A stretch of DNA of 64,000 bases from CAVXZE01 sp963766175 (GTDB taxonomy: Bacteria > Myxococcota_A > UBA9160 > UBA6930). The notes below the pieces were generated by a model that worked only from the letters and a program-made list of their open reading frames with translations, was not told the DNA's origin and did no database searches. The stretch covers positions 14,973 to 78,972 of the forward strand of contig CAVXZE010000008.1 of the NCBI GenBank assembly GCA_963766175.1, read 5' to 3'. Positions within the stretch are counted from its first letter, which is position 1. The number at the start of each line of letters is the position of its first letter. This document shows positions 1-8,399 of the stretch, in pieces. A program made the position numbers and the translations under genes.

Positions 1-537
1 GGTGAAGAGCGCGATCGCCTCGGCCTGGAGCGACTCGATTCCAGCGCAGCCGGCGCCGGAGACCGCCTCGAGCGCGGTGCCGATCACGCGGCGAAGTCCC
101 ACACACCGGTGAATCGGCTCGAGCACCAGGGACCAGGCCAGTGTCGGACCGGCCGGCGTGGCAATCACCGGCTGCACAAGGTCGACGGGATCGGGGCGCA
201 GGTTCGCCACCAGCAGCGGCACCTCCGCGGCACCCTCGACCGCTCCCGAGAGATCGATGCAGGGAACCTCGGCGTGGAGGGCGGCACGAACCCACTCGAG
301 GGCTTCGCCGCCAGGGACACACAGGAACACCATGCCCAAGCCGCGCAGGGAGGGGAGACCCGTCTCGACGGGGATCGACTGCCCGAGAAACTCGACGGCC
401 CTGCCCAGGGAACGCTCGGTGGCAACGGGGATCAGCTCCGCCAGCGGAAAGCTCCGGGCCTCCAGCACCGAGAGGAGATCGCTGCCCAGCGTGCCCGTCG
501 CGCCGATCACCGCGATCCGGAGGCCCTGTGCCGTCAC
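1..537 (-). CDS. Aspartate-semialdehyde dehydrogenase-like protein (USG-1 type), partial
   Basis: The gene runs off the left edge, so only the first 179 codons are visible. It starts with GTG at 537, whose last two bases are shared with the leuB TGA (GTGA overlap), so it is probably translationally coupled to leuB. The N-terminus has the Rossmann motif VIGATGTLG, and SGAGCAGIE near residue 160 matches the ASADH family. Where true Asd enzymes have the catalytic PNCST, this protein reads PAGPT: Gly130 replaces the nucleophilic Cys. The family assignment is firm from the fold motifs and the leuA-leuB-asd context. The missing Cys argues for a non-catalytic USG-1-like paralogue rather than a working Asd. 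The C-terminal half, with the other active-site residues, is not in the window. Confidence 0.8.
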   Translation of the reverse strand, partial: MTAQGLRIAVIGATGTLGSDLLSVLEARSFPLAELIPVATERSLGRAVEFLGQSIPVETGLPSLRGLGMVFLCVPGGEALEWVRAALHAEVPCIDLSGAVEGAAEVPLLVANLRPDPVDLVQPVIATPAGPTLAWSLVLEPIHRCVGLRRVIGTALEAVSGAGCAGIESLQAEAIALFT

Positions 538-1616
538 GGAGCGCCCAGCTTCTCGAGCACCAGGTCTCCCATCGCCCGGCAGCCGACGGGCTGGCCGTCG
601 TCATCCTCGCTGGCCAGATCGACCGTGCGATACCCGTCGGCGAGCACGCCGGTCACCGCATCGCGGACCTCGGCGGCAGCGGCGGCGTTGTCGAAGGTGT
701 GCTCGAACATCATGGCCACCGAGAGGATCGCCGCCAGGGGATTGGCCAGGTCCTGGCCGGCGATGTCCGGCGCCGAGCCGTGGACCGGCTCGTAGAGGCC
801 GATCCCCCCTTCGCCGAGGCTGGCCGAGGGGAGCATGCCGAGGGATCCGCTGATCATTGCCGCCTCGTCGGAGAGGATGTCTCCGAACAGGTTTCCCGTC
901 ACGATCACGTCGAAGCGCCCGGGATCCCTCACCAGGAGCATGGCGCAGGAATCGACCAGCTGGTGGGAGAGCTCCACGTCCGGGTAGTCCTTCGCCACCT
1001 CCTCCACGACCTCCACCCAGAGTTGGCTGACCTCGAGGACATTGGCCTTGTGGACGTGGGTCACGTGCCTTCGACGGCGACGGGCCGCGTCGAAGGCGAC
1101 GCGGCTGATTCGAGAGATCTCGACCTCGTCGTAGACCATGGTGTTGCGGGCCTCGCGGCGGCCCTCCACCAGCGCGGTGCCACGGGGCTCGCCGAAGTAG
1201 ATGCCGCCCGTGAGCTCGCGAACCACCAGCAGGTCGATCCCCTCCACCACCTCCCTGCGCAGTGTCGAAGCATCGGCGAGCGCGGGAAACACGCTGGCGG
1301 GGCGGAGGTTCGCGAAGAGCCCCAGCTCCTTGCGGATGCGGAGCAGCCCCTTCTCGGGTCGGAGATCCATCGGCAGGGTGTCCCACTTCGGACCGCCCAC
1401 CGCAGCGAGAAGAACCGCGCGGCTTCGCTTGGCCTCGGCGAGCACCTCGTCGGTGAGAGGCGACCCGCAGGCATCGAGGGAGGCGCCGCCGATCAGCGCC
1501 TCCCGGCAGGAGAGCTGGAGCCCGTGGCGGGCGGCCACGGCCTCGAGAATCCGATGGGCTTCCTTCGCAACTTCGGGTCCGATCCCGTCACCGGGTAGCA
1601 GCAGCACTCGCTCCAA
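534..1616 (-). CDS. leuB: 3-isopropylmalate dehydrogenase
   Basis: LeuB oxidatively decarboxylates 3-isopropylmalate with NAD+ in leucine biosynthesis (cytoplasmic dimer). The 360-residue length is normal. Visible family motifs are LLPGDGIGPEV at the N-terminus, the substrate loop around RPEKGLLRIRKELGLFANLRP, VRELTGGIYFG, and the metal and NAD region NLFGDILSDEAAMISGSLGMLPSAS followed by YEPVHGSAPDIAGQ. The start is TTG at 1616, four bases after the leuA stop, with an AAAGGAA ribosome site inside the end of leuA. It lies between leuA and an asd-like gene, as in many deltaproteobacteria. The function is secure. Only the start codon, being TTG, is less certain. Confidence 0.96.
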   Translation of the reverse strand: MERVLLLPGDGIGPEVAKEAHRILEAVAARHGLQLSCREALIGGASLDACGSPLTDEVLAEAKRSRAVLLAAVGGPKWDTLPMDLRPEKGLLRIRKELGLFANLRPASVFPALADASTLRREVVEGIDLLVVRELTGGIYFGEPRGTALVEGRREARNTMVYDEVEISRISRVAFDAARRRRRHVTHVHKANVLEVSQLWVEVVEEVAKDYPDVELSHQLVDSCAMLLVRDPGRFDVIVTGNLFGDILSDEAAMISGSLGMLPSASLGEGGIGLYEPVHGSAPDIAGQDLANPLAAILSVAMMFEHTFDNAAAAAEVRDAVTGVLADGYRTVDLASEDDDGQPVGCRAMGDLVLEKLGAP

Positions 1617-1619
1617 TGT

Positions 1620-3167
1620 TCAGATTCCTTTCGGTTCGTCCACGTTGCGGCGCCGCTTGTGCCAGTCGAGGCGGTTGAGAGCGTGGACGTACGCCTTGCC
1701 GCTGGCGACGATGATGTCGGTGTGGGCCCCGTGGCCGATCACGCGCCGCCCGCCGTCCTCGAGAGTCACGGTCACGCTGCCCTGGGCGTCCATGCCCCCG
1801 GTGATCGCCTTCACCTGGAACTGGACCAGTTCGCTCTTGCTCCCGGTGAGCTTGACGATGGCCTTGTAGACAGCGTCCACGGGGCCGTCGCCCATGCAGG
1901 AGGTCTTCTTCACCTGCCCATCCACCGTCAGCTGAACCGTCGCGTTCGGCGTGGCAAAGGTTCCGCTCACCACGGCCAGGTCTTCGAGGACGAAGCGATC
2001 TTCGTCGGACTTCCCTGACTCGGCCAGGATCGCCTCCAGATCTTCGACGTAGATGGTCTTCTTCTTGTCCGCCAGGGCCTTGAAGCGCTTGAAGGCTTCG
2101 TCGAACTCGTCCCCCTCGACGTCGAAGCCGAGCTCGGCGAGCCGATCCCGGAAGGCGTGCCGGCCGGAGTGCTTGCCGAGTACCAGCTCGTTGGATGTCC
2201 GCCCGATCGACTGGGGCGTCATGATCTCGTAGGTGATCGCGGCCTTGAGCACGCCGTCCTGGTGGATGCCCGCCTCGTGGGCGAAGGCATTCTGGCCGAC
2301 GATGGCCTTGTTCGGCTGTACCGCAACACCGGTGATCTTGGAGAGCATGCGGCTGGCCGGATAGATCTCGCTCGTCCGGATGCGGGTGTCGAGGCCGTCG
2401 TAGACGTCCCGCCGGGTCCTGAGCGCCATCACCACCTCTTCCAGGGAGGTGTTGCCGGCGCGCTCGCCGATCCCGTTCACGGTGCACTCGACCTGACGGG
2501 CTCCCGCGCGAATGGCGGCGAGACTGTTGGCGACGGCGAGACCGAGGTCGTTGTGGCAGTGCAGACTGAGGATCGCCCGATCGCTACCGGGAATCTTCTC
2601 GCGAAGGTATCGGATCAGATCGTGGTACTCGATGGGCGTCGTGTACCCCACGGTGTCGGGGACGTTCAGTGTCGAGGCACCCGCCTCCAGCGCGACGGTG
2701 AAGACCTCCACCAGATAGTCCCAATCCGAACGCGTCGCGTCCTCCGCCGAGAACTCCACGTCGTCGCAGTGCTGCCGGGCCTGCGTCACCGCCCGCCTCA
2801 CCTCCTCGAGCACCTGCTCCCGGGACATGCGCAGCTTGTGCTCCAGGTGGATGTCGCTGGTCGCTATGAAGGTATGGATGCGCGGCTTCGCGGCCCCCTC
2901 GAGGGCCTGGGCGGCCCGCTCGATGTCGGCGCTGGCGGTGCGCGCGAGTCCGGCGATGGAGGTCTCGCGGATCTCCTTCGCAATGGCGCGCACCGACTCG
3001 AAGTCGCCATCGCTGGCGATCGGAAAGCCGGCCTCGATCACGTCCACCCTGAGCTTCTCGAGCTGCCTGGCGAGAGCGACCTTCTCGTTCAGCTTCATGC
3101 TGCAGCCCGGCGACTGCTCGCCGTCGCGCAGGGTGGTGTCGAAGATGCGGATGCGTTCTTCGCTCAT
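1620..3167 (-). CDS. leuA: 2-isopropylmalate synthase
   Basis: LeuA condenses acetyl-CoA with 2-oxoisovalerate, the first committed step of leucine synthesis. The 515-residue protein opens with IFDTTLRDGEQSPG, a typical DRE-TIM metallolyase signature. It has the metal ligands in LSLHCHNDLGLAVANS and the motif VNGIGERAGN, then a C-terminal regulatory domain expected to bind leucine. The frame is open upstream, but the ATG at 3167 is the right start. It overlaps the pssA stop in an ATGA and gives MSEERIRIFDTTLRDG, matching the family N-terminus. It is expected to be translated with pssA upstream and leuB downstream. Confidence 0.96.
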   Translation of the reverse strand: MSEERIRIFDTTLRDGEQSPGCSMKLNEKVALARQLEKLRVDVIEAGFPIASDGDFESVRAIAKEIRETSIAGLARTASADIERAAQALEGAAKPRIHTFIATSDIHLEHKLRMSREQVLEEVRRAVTQARQHCDDVEFSAEDATRSDWDYLVEVFTVALEAGASTLNVPDTVGYTTPIEYHDLIRYLREKIPGSDRAILSLHCHNDLGLAVANSLAAIRAGARQVECTVNGIGERAGNTSLEEVVMALRTRRDVYDGLDTRIRTSEIYPASRMLSKITGVAVQPNKAIVGQNAFAHEAGIHQDGVLKAAITYEIMTPQSIGRTSNELVLGKHSGRHAFRDRLAELGFDVEGDEFDEAFKRFKALADKKKTIYVEDLEAILAESGKSDEDRFVLEDLAVVSGTFATPNATVQLTVDGQVKKTSCMGDGPVDAVYKAIVKLTGSKSELVQFQVKAITGGMDAQGSVTVTLEDGGRRVIGHGAHTDIIVASGKAYVHALNRLDWHKRRRNVDEPKGI

Positions 3168-4012
3168 GGCGTAGTTCCTCGCGTCTCCTGTCCGGGAAGC
3201 GACTCTTCGGTCTCCGCCTTCTCGAGGATGCGGCCCGTGCGCCAGCGCCAGATCCACTCGACGGGGCCGGAGCCCACGTACAGGATGCCCACGATGAACA
3301 GGGTCACAGCGGGCTTGGAGAGAATCACGGCGAACGCGATGACCGTCACGACCACCGATGGGTAGGATCCCCCGAGGCGCACTCCTTTGAAGGTCCGGTA
3401 CGGAATCGGGCTCACCATCAGGAGCCCCACCAGCGCCACGCCGAGGCCCGACAGGGTGGCAGGGATGTCGAGGGCGAGCCCACTCTCCCGGAGGAAGCCG
3501 CTGAACCAGACCGCGGAGAGCACCATGCCCGCCGCCGCGGGGCTGGGGAGGCCCTCGAAGCGCCCGGTGTAGCGCTCGGGCTGCACGTTGAAGCGGGCCA
3601 GGCGGAGTGCGGCGCAAGCCGTGTAGATGAAGGCCAGCACCCAGCCGGTCCAGCCGAGCTCCTGGAGCGCCCCGGCGCTGAAGGCGAGCATGGCAGGCGC
3701 GACGCCGAAGGAGACGGTATCGGCGATGGAGTCGTACTCGGCGCCAAATTTGCTGGTGGAACCGGCCATGCGCGCCACCCGTCCGTCGAGCGCGTCGCAG
3801 ATTCCCGCGAAGATGATCGCCAGGGCGGCGCGGTCCAGGTTGCCGCTGGCCGAAAGGGTGACCGAGTAGAATCCGGCCGCCAGGTTGCCGGTGGTGAGCA
3901 CGTGGGGAAGCAGGGCGGACAAGTCGCGCTGCCTCTCCTCGCGAGGGCGGCGGCGGCGACGCCGACGGCTCTTCGGCGGCGGGATGGCTCCGGGGTCGTG
4001 AGGCGCCGTCAT
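3164..4012 (-). CDS. pssA: CDP-diacylglycerol-serine O-phosphatidyltransferase
   Basis: This integral membrane enzyme makes phosphatidylserine from CDP-diacylglycerol and serine. The CDP-alcohol phosphotransferase signature DALDGRVARMAGSTSKFGAEYDSIAD (D-G-x2-A-R-x8-G-x3-D-x3-D) is complete. It is surrounded by about six to eight hydrophobic helices. The first 30 residues are very basic (SRRRRRRRPREERQR) and probably stay cytoplasmic. The start is ATG at 4012, overlapping the psd stop in an ATGA. Its own stop overlaps leuA the same way. It works with the adjacent psd to make phosphatidylethanolamine. Its substrate comes from CdsA, whose gene is not in this window. Confidence 0.93.
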   Translation of the reverse strand: MTAPHDPGAIPPPKSRRRRRRRPREERQRDLSALLPHVLTTGNLAAGFYSVTLSASGNLDRAALAIIFAGICDALDGRVARMAGSTSKFGAEYDSIADTVSFGVAPAMLAFSAGALQELGWTGWVLAFIYTACAALRLARFNVQPERYTGRFEGLPSPAAAGMVLSAVWFSGFLRESGLALDIPATLSGLGVALVGLLMVSPIPYRTFKGVRLGGSYPSVVVTVIAFAVILSKPAVTLFIVGILYVGSGPVEWIWRWRTGRILEKAETEESLPGQETRGTTP

Positions 4013-4698
4013 GCCAGGTCTCCCGCCAGCACCGCGATCACGCTGCTGCCGCCCCTCACCCGATCCCCGACCGCGACGCGTGCCTCGCTCCCGATCGGCA
4101 ACACCACGTCGGTGCGGGAGCCGAAGCGGATCAGGCCGTAGCGGACCCCGCGCACCAGCCACTCGCCGACGGCGGGTTGACAGACGATGCGGCGAGCGAT
4201 CAGCCCCGTGATCTGCACGACGTCGACCTTTGCTCCTCCCGCCGTCTCGAGCGTCATGGCGCAGCGCACGTTGGAGCGCTCCGCGGCCTTGTTGAAGGCG
4301 GCCAGGTACTTCTCACCGCCGCGCTCCTTGGCCAGCACCCGACCGGCGAGGGGCGCCCGGTTCACGTGGACATTGAAGACCGAGAGGAAGATCCCGATCC
4401 GTAACGCCTTGTCGCCCGTCTCGGTCTCGATCTCGCCCGCGGCGATCACACGGCCGTCGGCCGGCGCCACCACCGTGCGGTCGTCACCGGGGATCTCCCG
4501 GGCCGGATTGCGGAAGAAGAAGGCGATGAAGAGCCCCAGGATCAGGGCGAGGGCCGCGCCAATCCACCACTGCAGTGCGAGGCAGACTCCGGCCATGGCG
4601 ACGAGGGGCAGGGACGTGGCGTAGACGTCGGGAGCGAACGTCCGGGTGAGCCGCTCCTCGAAGACCGGCGCCTGCAGGGGTGTCTCGGACCTGTCCAT
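4009..4698 (-). CDS. psd: Phosphatidylserine decarboxylase (short, archaeal/type II-like form)
   Basis: Psd converts phosphatidylserine to phosphatidylethanolamine at the inner membrane. The protein is about 229 residues, the short PSD-A class. A hydrophobic pair of segments near residues 28-62 anchors it. The family motifs VAPADGRVIAAGEI, FLSVFNVHVNRAPLAG and the self-cleavage site RFGSRTDV near the C-terminus (the GS bond gives the pyruvoyl group) are all present. I choose ATG at 4698, because AGGGAA lies six bases upstream. In-frame TTG (4704) and GTG (4701) codons just before it are alternatives. The downstream neighbour pssA supplies the substrate. Confidence 0.93.
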   Translation of the reverse strand: MDRSETPLQAPVFEERLTRTFAPDVYATSLPLVAMAGVCLALQWWIGAALALILGLFIAFFFRNPAREIPGDDRTVVAPADGRVIAAGEIETETGDKALRIGIFLSVFNVHVNRAPLAGRVLAKERGGEKYLAAFNKAAERSNVRCAMTLETAGGAKVDVVQITGLIARRIVCQPAVGEWLVRGVRYGLIRFGSRTDVVLPIGSEARVAVGDRVRGGSSVIAVLAGDLA

Positions 4699-4761
4699 CA
4701 CCAATTCCCTCGTAAGGTCGCGAAGTTACGAAAGCGCTGGGGGCGTGGCAAGACACCCGCC

Positions 4762-5487
4762 TCAGCGCGCCGGCCCCTCGAAGCGCTCCCCCGTGCGACG
4801 CACCTCGGCCTCGGCTCGCCGCAGGTAGCGGGGCACCAGATCCTCGGACCGCTGGCCCTCACCCCGCGCCAGCAGACGGGCTCCGAGAAGACCGGTGTGG
4901 AAGGCGCGCGTCCCTCCGAGAGCCGCAGGCAGCAGCACCATGCCCCCACCGGCGCGCTCCACTGCGGCAGCGGCCACGCCCTCGGCGCCCTCCCCCACCA
5001 CTACCGTGCAGGAGTGCGGAAGAGCCGCCACCAGCTCCTCGGCGGTGAAGACGGCGTCCGGGACCAGCGGGGTCCCGATGTCACCGGGCTCCGCCAGACA
5101 GGTGGCATAGACCTCGTCCCGCCGGGCATCCAGCAGCGCTGCCACGGGACCGGACGCGCCGGCGGCGGCCACGGTCAGGGCGGCGAGTGTGGGCACCGCT
5201 ACCGCCGGCCGATCGGAGCCGAAGGCGAGCCCCTTCAGGGTGGCGAGACCGATCCGCAGACCGGTGAAGGAGCCGGGTCCGATGGAGACGGCGAAGGCTT
5301 CGACCTCGTCGAGGGAGAGGCCCGCGATTTGCAGCAGCTGGTCGACTGCGGGAAGCAGACGCTCGGAGTGAACCCGCTCGTCGAGGGTGCTGATCTCGGC
5401 GAGCAGCGTCTCTCCCTCGAGGAGGGCGACGCTCATCACGCGCGTCGCCGACTCGATGGAGAGGAGAAGCGGATCCTTAGCCCGCAT
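4762..5487 (-). CDS. tsaB: tRNA threonylcarbamoyladenosine biosynthesis protein TsaB
   Basis: TsaB is the scaffold partner of TsaD and TsaE in making t6A37 on ANN-decoding tRNAs. The 241-residue protein has the ASKHA-fold N-terminus LLLSIESATRVMSVALLEG and the highly conserved VSIGPGSFTGLRIGLATLKGLAFG. It lies between rseP and psd. The ATG start is embedded in a copy of half of the AGCCCGCAT palindrome seen at 12914, so the first four residues (MRAK) are encoded by that element. No better start exists before the conserved domain. Confidence 0.92.
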   Translation of the reverse strand: MRAKDPLLLSIESATRVMSVALLEGETLLAEISTLDERVHSERLLPAVDQLLQIAGLSLDEVEAFAVSIGPGSFTGLRIGLATLKGLAFGSDRPAVAVPTLAALTVAAAGASGPVAALLDARRDEVYATCLAEPGDIGTPLVPDAVFTAEELVAALPHSCTVVVGEGAEGVAAAAVERAGGGMVLLPAALGGTRAFHTGLLGARLLARGEGQRSEDLVPRYLRRAEAEVRRTGERFEGPAR

Positions 5488-5495
5488 TTTCCACC
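5479..5495. repeat. Half copy of an AGCCCGCAT palindromic element
   Basis: The bases agcccgcatttt followed by ccacc closely match the left arm and loop start of the intact hairpin at 12914 (agcccgcatttctcacc). No complementary right arm follows. Read on the minus strand, it supplies the tsaB start codon (AAATGCGGGCT). It is probably a decayed copy of the same repeat family; chance similarity is possible. Confidence 0.4.
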
Positions 5496-5541
5496 CGCTC
5501 GCGACTGCGGCCGCCGGTCACACCGCCCGCGCCGCCGTCGC

Positions 5542-7212
5542 CTAGAGTCCCTTCACCCACTCGAGGAAGCTCGACCAGTGGCGCGAGACGTCGTTCCAGA
5601 AGGCGAAGCCCATCAAGGCGACCAGGACCACCAGACCCAGCTGCTGGACGATCTCCCGCGTGCGCAGGGAGAGGGGAGAGCGCTTCACACCCTCCACCGT
5701 GAACATCAGCGCCTGACCTCCGTCGAGAATCGGGATCGGCAACAGGTTCAGAATTCCCAGATTGATGCTGATCAGGACCAGCAGGTTCAGAAAGCGATCC
5801 CATCCCGCCTGCAGGGCCATGTGGGACTGCTTGGCGATCTCGATGGGACCCCCGATGTTGCTCCGCGAGATCTCGCCGAAGATGATCTTCTGGAGCCCGC
5901 GCATGAAGAGCCGGGTCAGCTCGACGGTCATGACCGCTGCACGCGGGAAGGCAACGAAGGGATTGATCACCTGGTCCGTCGCAACGGCTCCGGTGAGAGT
6001 GGCATCCTCGCCGCGGATCCCGATCAGGTAGAGTTCCTCGCCCATTCCGGCGCTGTCCAGCTCGGTGAGCTCCGGCCGGACCGAAACGAGCTGGGTCTCG
6101 CCATCCCGCGCGACCAGGATCTCGAGCACCCGGCCCTTGCTGGCGAGGACCGTCTCCTGGAAGGTCAAGAAGCTGCCGAGCGGCGTGCCGTCCACGGCCA
6201 CGATCAGGTCGCCGGGCTGGATTCCCGCCCTCTCGGCGGGCTTGCCCTCCGAAACCACAGCCACCAGCACGACGGCCGGAATCACGCCGAGCTCTGCGAC
6301 GCTGCCTAGCGCAGGCACCGAGCGCTGGATCTCGCTCTCGGCCTCGTCGGCCCCACGGATCAGGGTGAGATCCACGGAGCCCTGGCCCTGGGCATAGGCT
6401 GCGGCGAAGGACGCCCAGTCTTCAATGGGGATCTCGCCCACACGGGTGACGCGATCCCCCGAGCGGACGCCGGCCCGCGCAGCGGGTGTTTCGCTCGAGA
6501 CAATGCCAATCACCGCCATCTGGCGGTCGTGCTTTAGGCCCAGCCAGCCGACGTCGCTGTTCAGTCTGAAGATGTCGAGACCGGCGCGCTCTTCGACCTC
6601 GAGATCGAGATCGAAGCCCCGCCCTTCCCGCTCCACATCGAGGCTCAGCCGCTGCCCAGGCTGGGCGCGGACCCGCTTCTCCAGCTCGTCCCACCACTTG
6701 ATCGGCTCGCCCTGGACCGAGAGCACCCGGTCCCCGGGGAGCATCCCCGCCTCCGCTGCCGGCGAGCCGGGCTCCACGTTGCCCACCACCGCTTCCCTGC
6801 GATCGATGCCCACCGCCAGGGTGGCCGCGAAGACGAACACCGGCAGGGCCAGGTTCATGGCGGGACCGGCAAGAACGACCAGGAGCTTCTGCCAAGTCGG
6901 CTTGGCACCGAGGGCGTGGCCGGGGTCGGCTCGAGCCTCCGGCGAATCGGCCTCGTCCGGATTCTCCCCGAGCATCTTCACGAAGCCGCCCAGGGGAAGC
7001 CACGCGATCACGTAGTCGGTGCCACCGCGGGTCCAGCTCATCCGGAAGCGCCCGAAGCCAATCGGTGGTCCGAAACCGATGGAGAACTTGAGCACCCGGA
7101 CGCCACACAGCTTCGCCGCCAGGAAGTGTCCGAACTCGTGCACGGTGATGAGCACGCCCAGCATCAAGACCAGCGCGAAGACGAACTCGGCTCCGGTGGT
7201 CAACTGGCTCAT
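5542..7212 (-). CDS. rseP: RIP metalloprotease RseP (site-2 protease) with three PDZ-type motifs
   Basis: This intramembrane zinc protease cleaves membrane-anchored regulators such as anti-sigma factors. The zinc motif HEFGH is at residues 25-29 in the first transmembrane helix, and the distal motif NLLPIPILDGG ends at residue 499. At 556 residues it is about 100 longer than E. coli RseP. The extra length is explained by three PDZ carboxylate-loop motifs instead of two: GSPAAEAGMLPGDRV (149-163), ETPAARAGVRSGDRV (241-255) and GKPAERAGIQPGDLI (322-336). The start ATG overlaps the dxr stop (ATGA). Its position after dxr is canonical. Confidence 0.95.
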   Translation of the reverse strand: MSQLTTGAEFVFALVLMLGVLITVHEFGHFLAAKLCGVRVLKFSIGFGPPIGFGRFRMSWTRGGTDYVIAWLPLGGFVKMLGENPDEADSPEARADPGHALGAKPTWQKLLVVLAGPAMNLALPVFVFAATLAVGIDRREAVVGNVEPGSPAAEAGMLPGDRVLSVQGEPIKWWDELEKRVRAQPGQRLSLDVEREGRGFDLDLEVEERAGLDIFRLNSDVGWLGLKHDRQMAVIGIVSSETPAARAGVRSGDRVTRVGEIPIEDWASFAAAYAQGQGSVDLTLIRGADEAESEIQRSVPALGSVAELGVIPAVVLVAVVSEGKPAERAGIQPGDLIVAVDGTPLGSFLTFQETVLASKGRVLEILVARDGETQLVSVRPELTELDSAGMGEELYLIGIRGEDATLTGAVATDQVINPFVAFPRAAVMTVELTRLFMRGLQKIIFGEISRSNIGGPIEIAKQSHMALQAGWDRFLNLLVLISINLGILNLLPIPILDGGQALMFTVEGVKRSPLSLRTREIVQQLGLVVLVALMGFAFWNDVSRHWSSFLEWVKGL

Positions 7213-8399
7213 CTGCGCGCTCCTGCCTCAGCCCCCAAAGGAACCCCGAGCTGTTCCCGCGCCATCTGCCTCGCCCACGCGTCCGCTTCCATCACGTCCT
7301 CAAGATCGCGAACCACCTCTCCGCGGTGCCGGCCCAGATGGGCGTCGAGCACCGCTTCGTTGGTGGACGCGATGTCGGTAAAACCAATCATACCGCGCAA
7401 AAAGGCGTCCACCGTGACCTCGTTCACCGCGTTCAGCACCGCGGGGGCCAACTCGCTTCCCCGCAGGGCTGCATGGCTCAGCCGGAGGGCGGGAAAACGC
7501 TCGAGATCCGGCGCCTCGAAGTCGAGTGAGCCGACGGCGGCCAGATCGAGTCGCCGCCCTTCGAGTGGAAGCCGCTCGGGGTAGGTGAGAGCCAGGGCGA
7601 TGGGAATGCGCATGTCCGGGGGGCCCAGCTGGGCGAGGACCGATCCGTCGACGAACTCGACCAGGGAGTGGACGATCGACTGGGGATGCACCACAACCTC
7701 GATCCGCTCGGGCTGCACGTTGAAGAGCCAGCGGGCCTCGATCACCTCCAGCACCTTGTTCATGAGCGTCGCGGAGTCGATGGTGATCTTGGGACCCATG
7801 TTCCAGTTCGGATGAGCGAGGGCCTCCGCCACCGTCGCCCGCGCCAGGCGCTCGGCGGCCCAGGTGCGCAGGGGCCCGCCGGATGCGGTCAGGACCAGCC
7901 GCTCGACGTCCTCGGGCCGCTGGCCCTCCAGAGCCTGGAAGATCGCGCTGTGCTCGCTGTCGACCGGGAGCAACCGAACGCCCTGGGCCCGGATCTCCCG
8001 CAGCACCAGTGCGCCCGCCATGACCATCACCTCCTTGTTGGCGAGGGCGATATCGCGGCCAGCGCGGATGGCAGCGAGGGTCGGACGCAGCCCCACCGCT
8101 CCCACCAGCCCCGCCACCACCAGCTCCGCCGGCTGGGTCGCGACGGCCTCGAGCCCTTCTTCTCCCACACCGATCTGGAGGTTCGAAGGGCCGATCCGAT
8201 TTCGCAGCTCTTCCGCACCCGCCTCGTCGGCCACGGAGACGCGGGCGGGCCGGAAGCGGCGCACCTGCTCCGCGAGCTTCGAGATGTTGTGCCCGGCGGC
8301 GAGGGCCACGACCTCGAGGCGCTCGGGGAAGGCCTCCACCACGGCGAGGGTCTGCACGCCGATGCTCCCGGTGCTCCCCAGCAGGCTGATGCGCTTCAC
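7209..8399 (-). CDS. dxr: 1-deoxy-D-xylulose 5-phosphate reductoisomerase
   Basis: Dxr converts DXP to MEP with NADPH in the non-mevalonate isoprenoid pathway. It is 396 residues, normal length. Motifs are LLGSTGSIGVQTL (NADPH fold), ANKEVMVMAG, LPVDSEHSAIFQAL (metal and substrate ligands), NWNMGPKITIDSATLMNK and HPQSIVHSLVEFVDGSVLAQLGPPDMR. The start is GTG at 8399, overlapping the uppS stop as GTGA. This direct contact with uppS means cdsA, usually between them, is absent. Its product pathway feeds the undecaprenyl precursor used by UppS. Confidence 0.96.
   Translation of the reverse strand: MKRISLLGSTGSIGVQTLAVVEAFPERLEVVALAAGHNISKLAEQVRRFRPARVSVADEAGAEELRNRIGPSNLQIGVGEEGLEAVATQPAELVVAGLVGAVGLRPTLAAIRAGRDIALANKEVMVMAGALVLREIRAQGVRLLPVDSEHSAIFQALEGQRPEDVERLVLTASGGPLRTWAAERLARATVAEALAHPNWNMGPKITIDSATLMNKVLEVIEARWLFNVQPERIEVVVHPQSIVHSLVEFVDGSVLAQLGPPDMRIPIALALTYPERLPLEGRRLDLAAVGSLDFEAPDLERFPALRLSHAALRGSELAPAVLNAVNEVTVDAFLRGMIGFTDIASTNEAVLDAHLGRHRGEVVRDLEDVMEADAWARQMAREQLGVPLGAEAGARR

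Noticed and set aside
3168..3617. Long upstream extension of the leuA frame
   Set aside because: It runs antiparallel-frame through pssA, has no family similarity, and the ATG at 3167 matches the LeuA N-terminus with an ATGA overlap.
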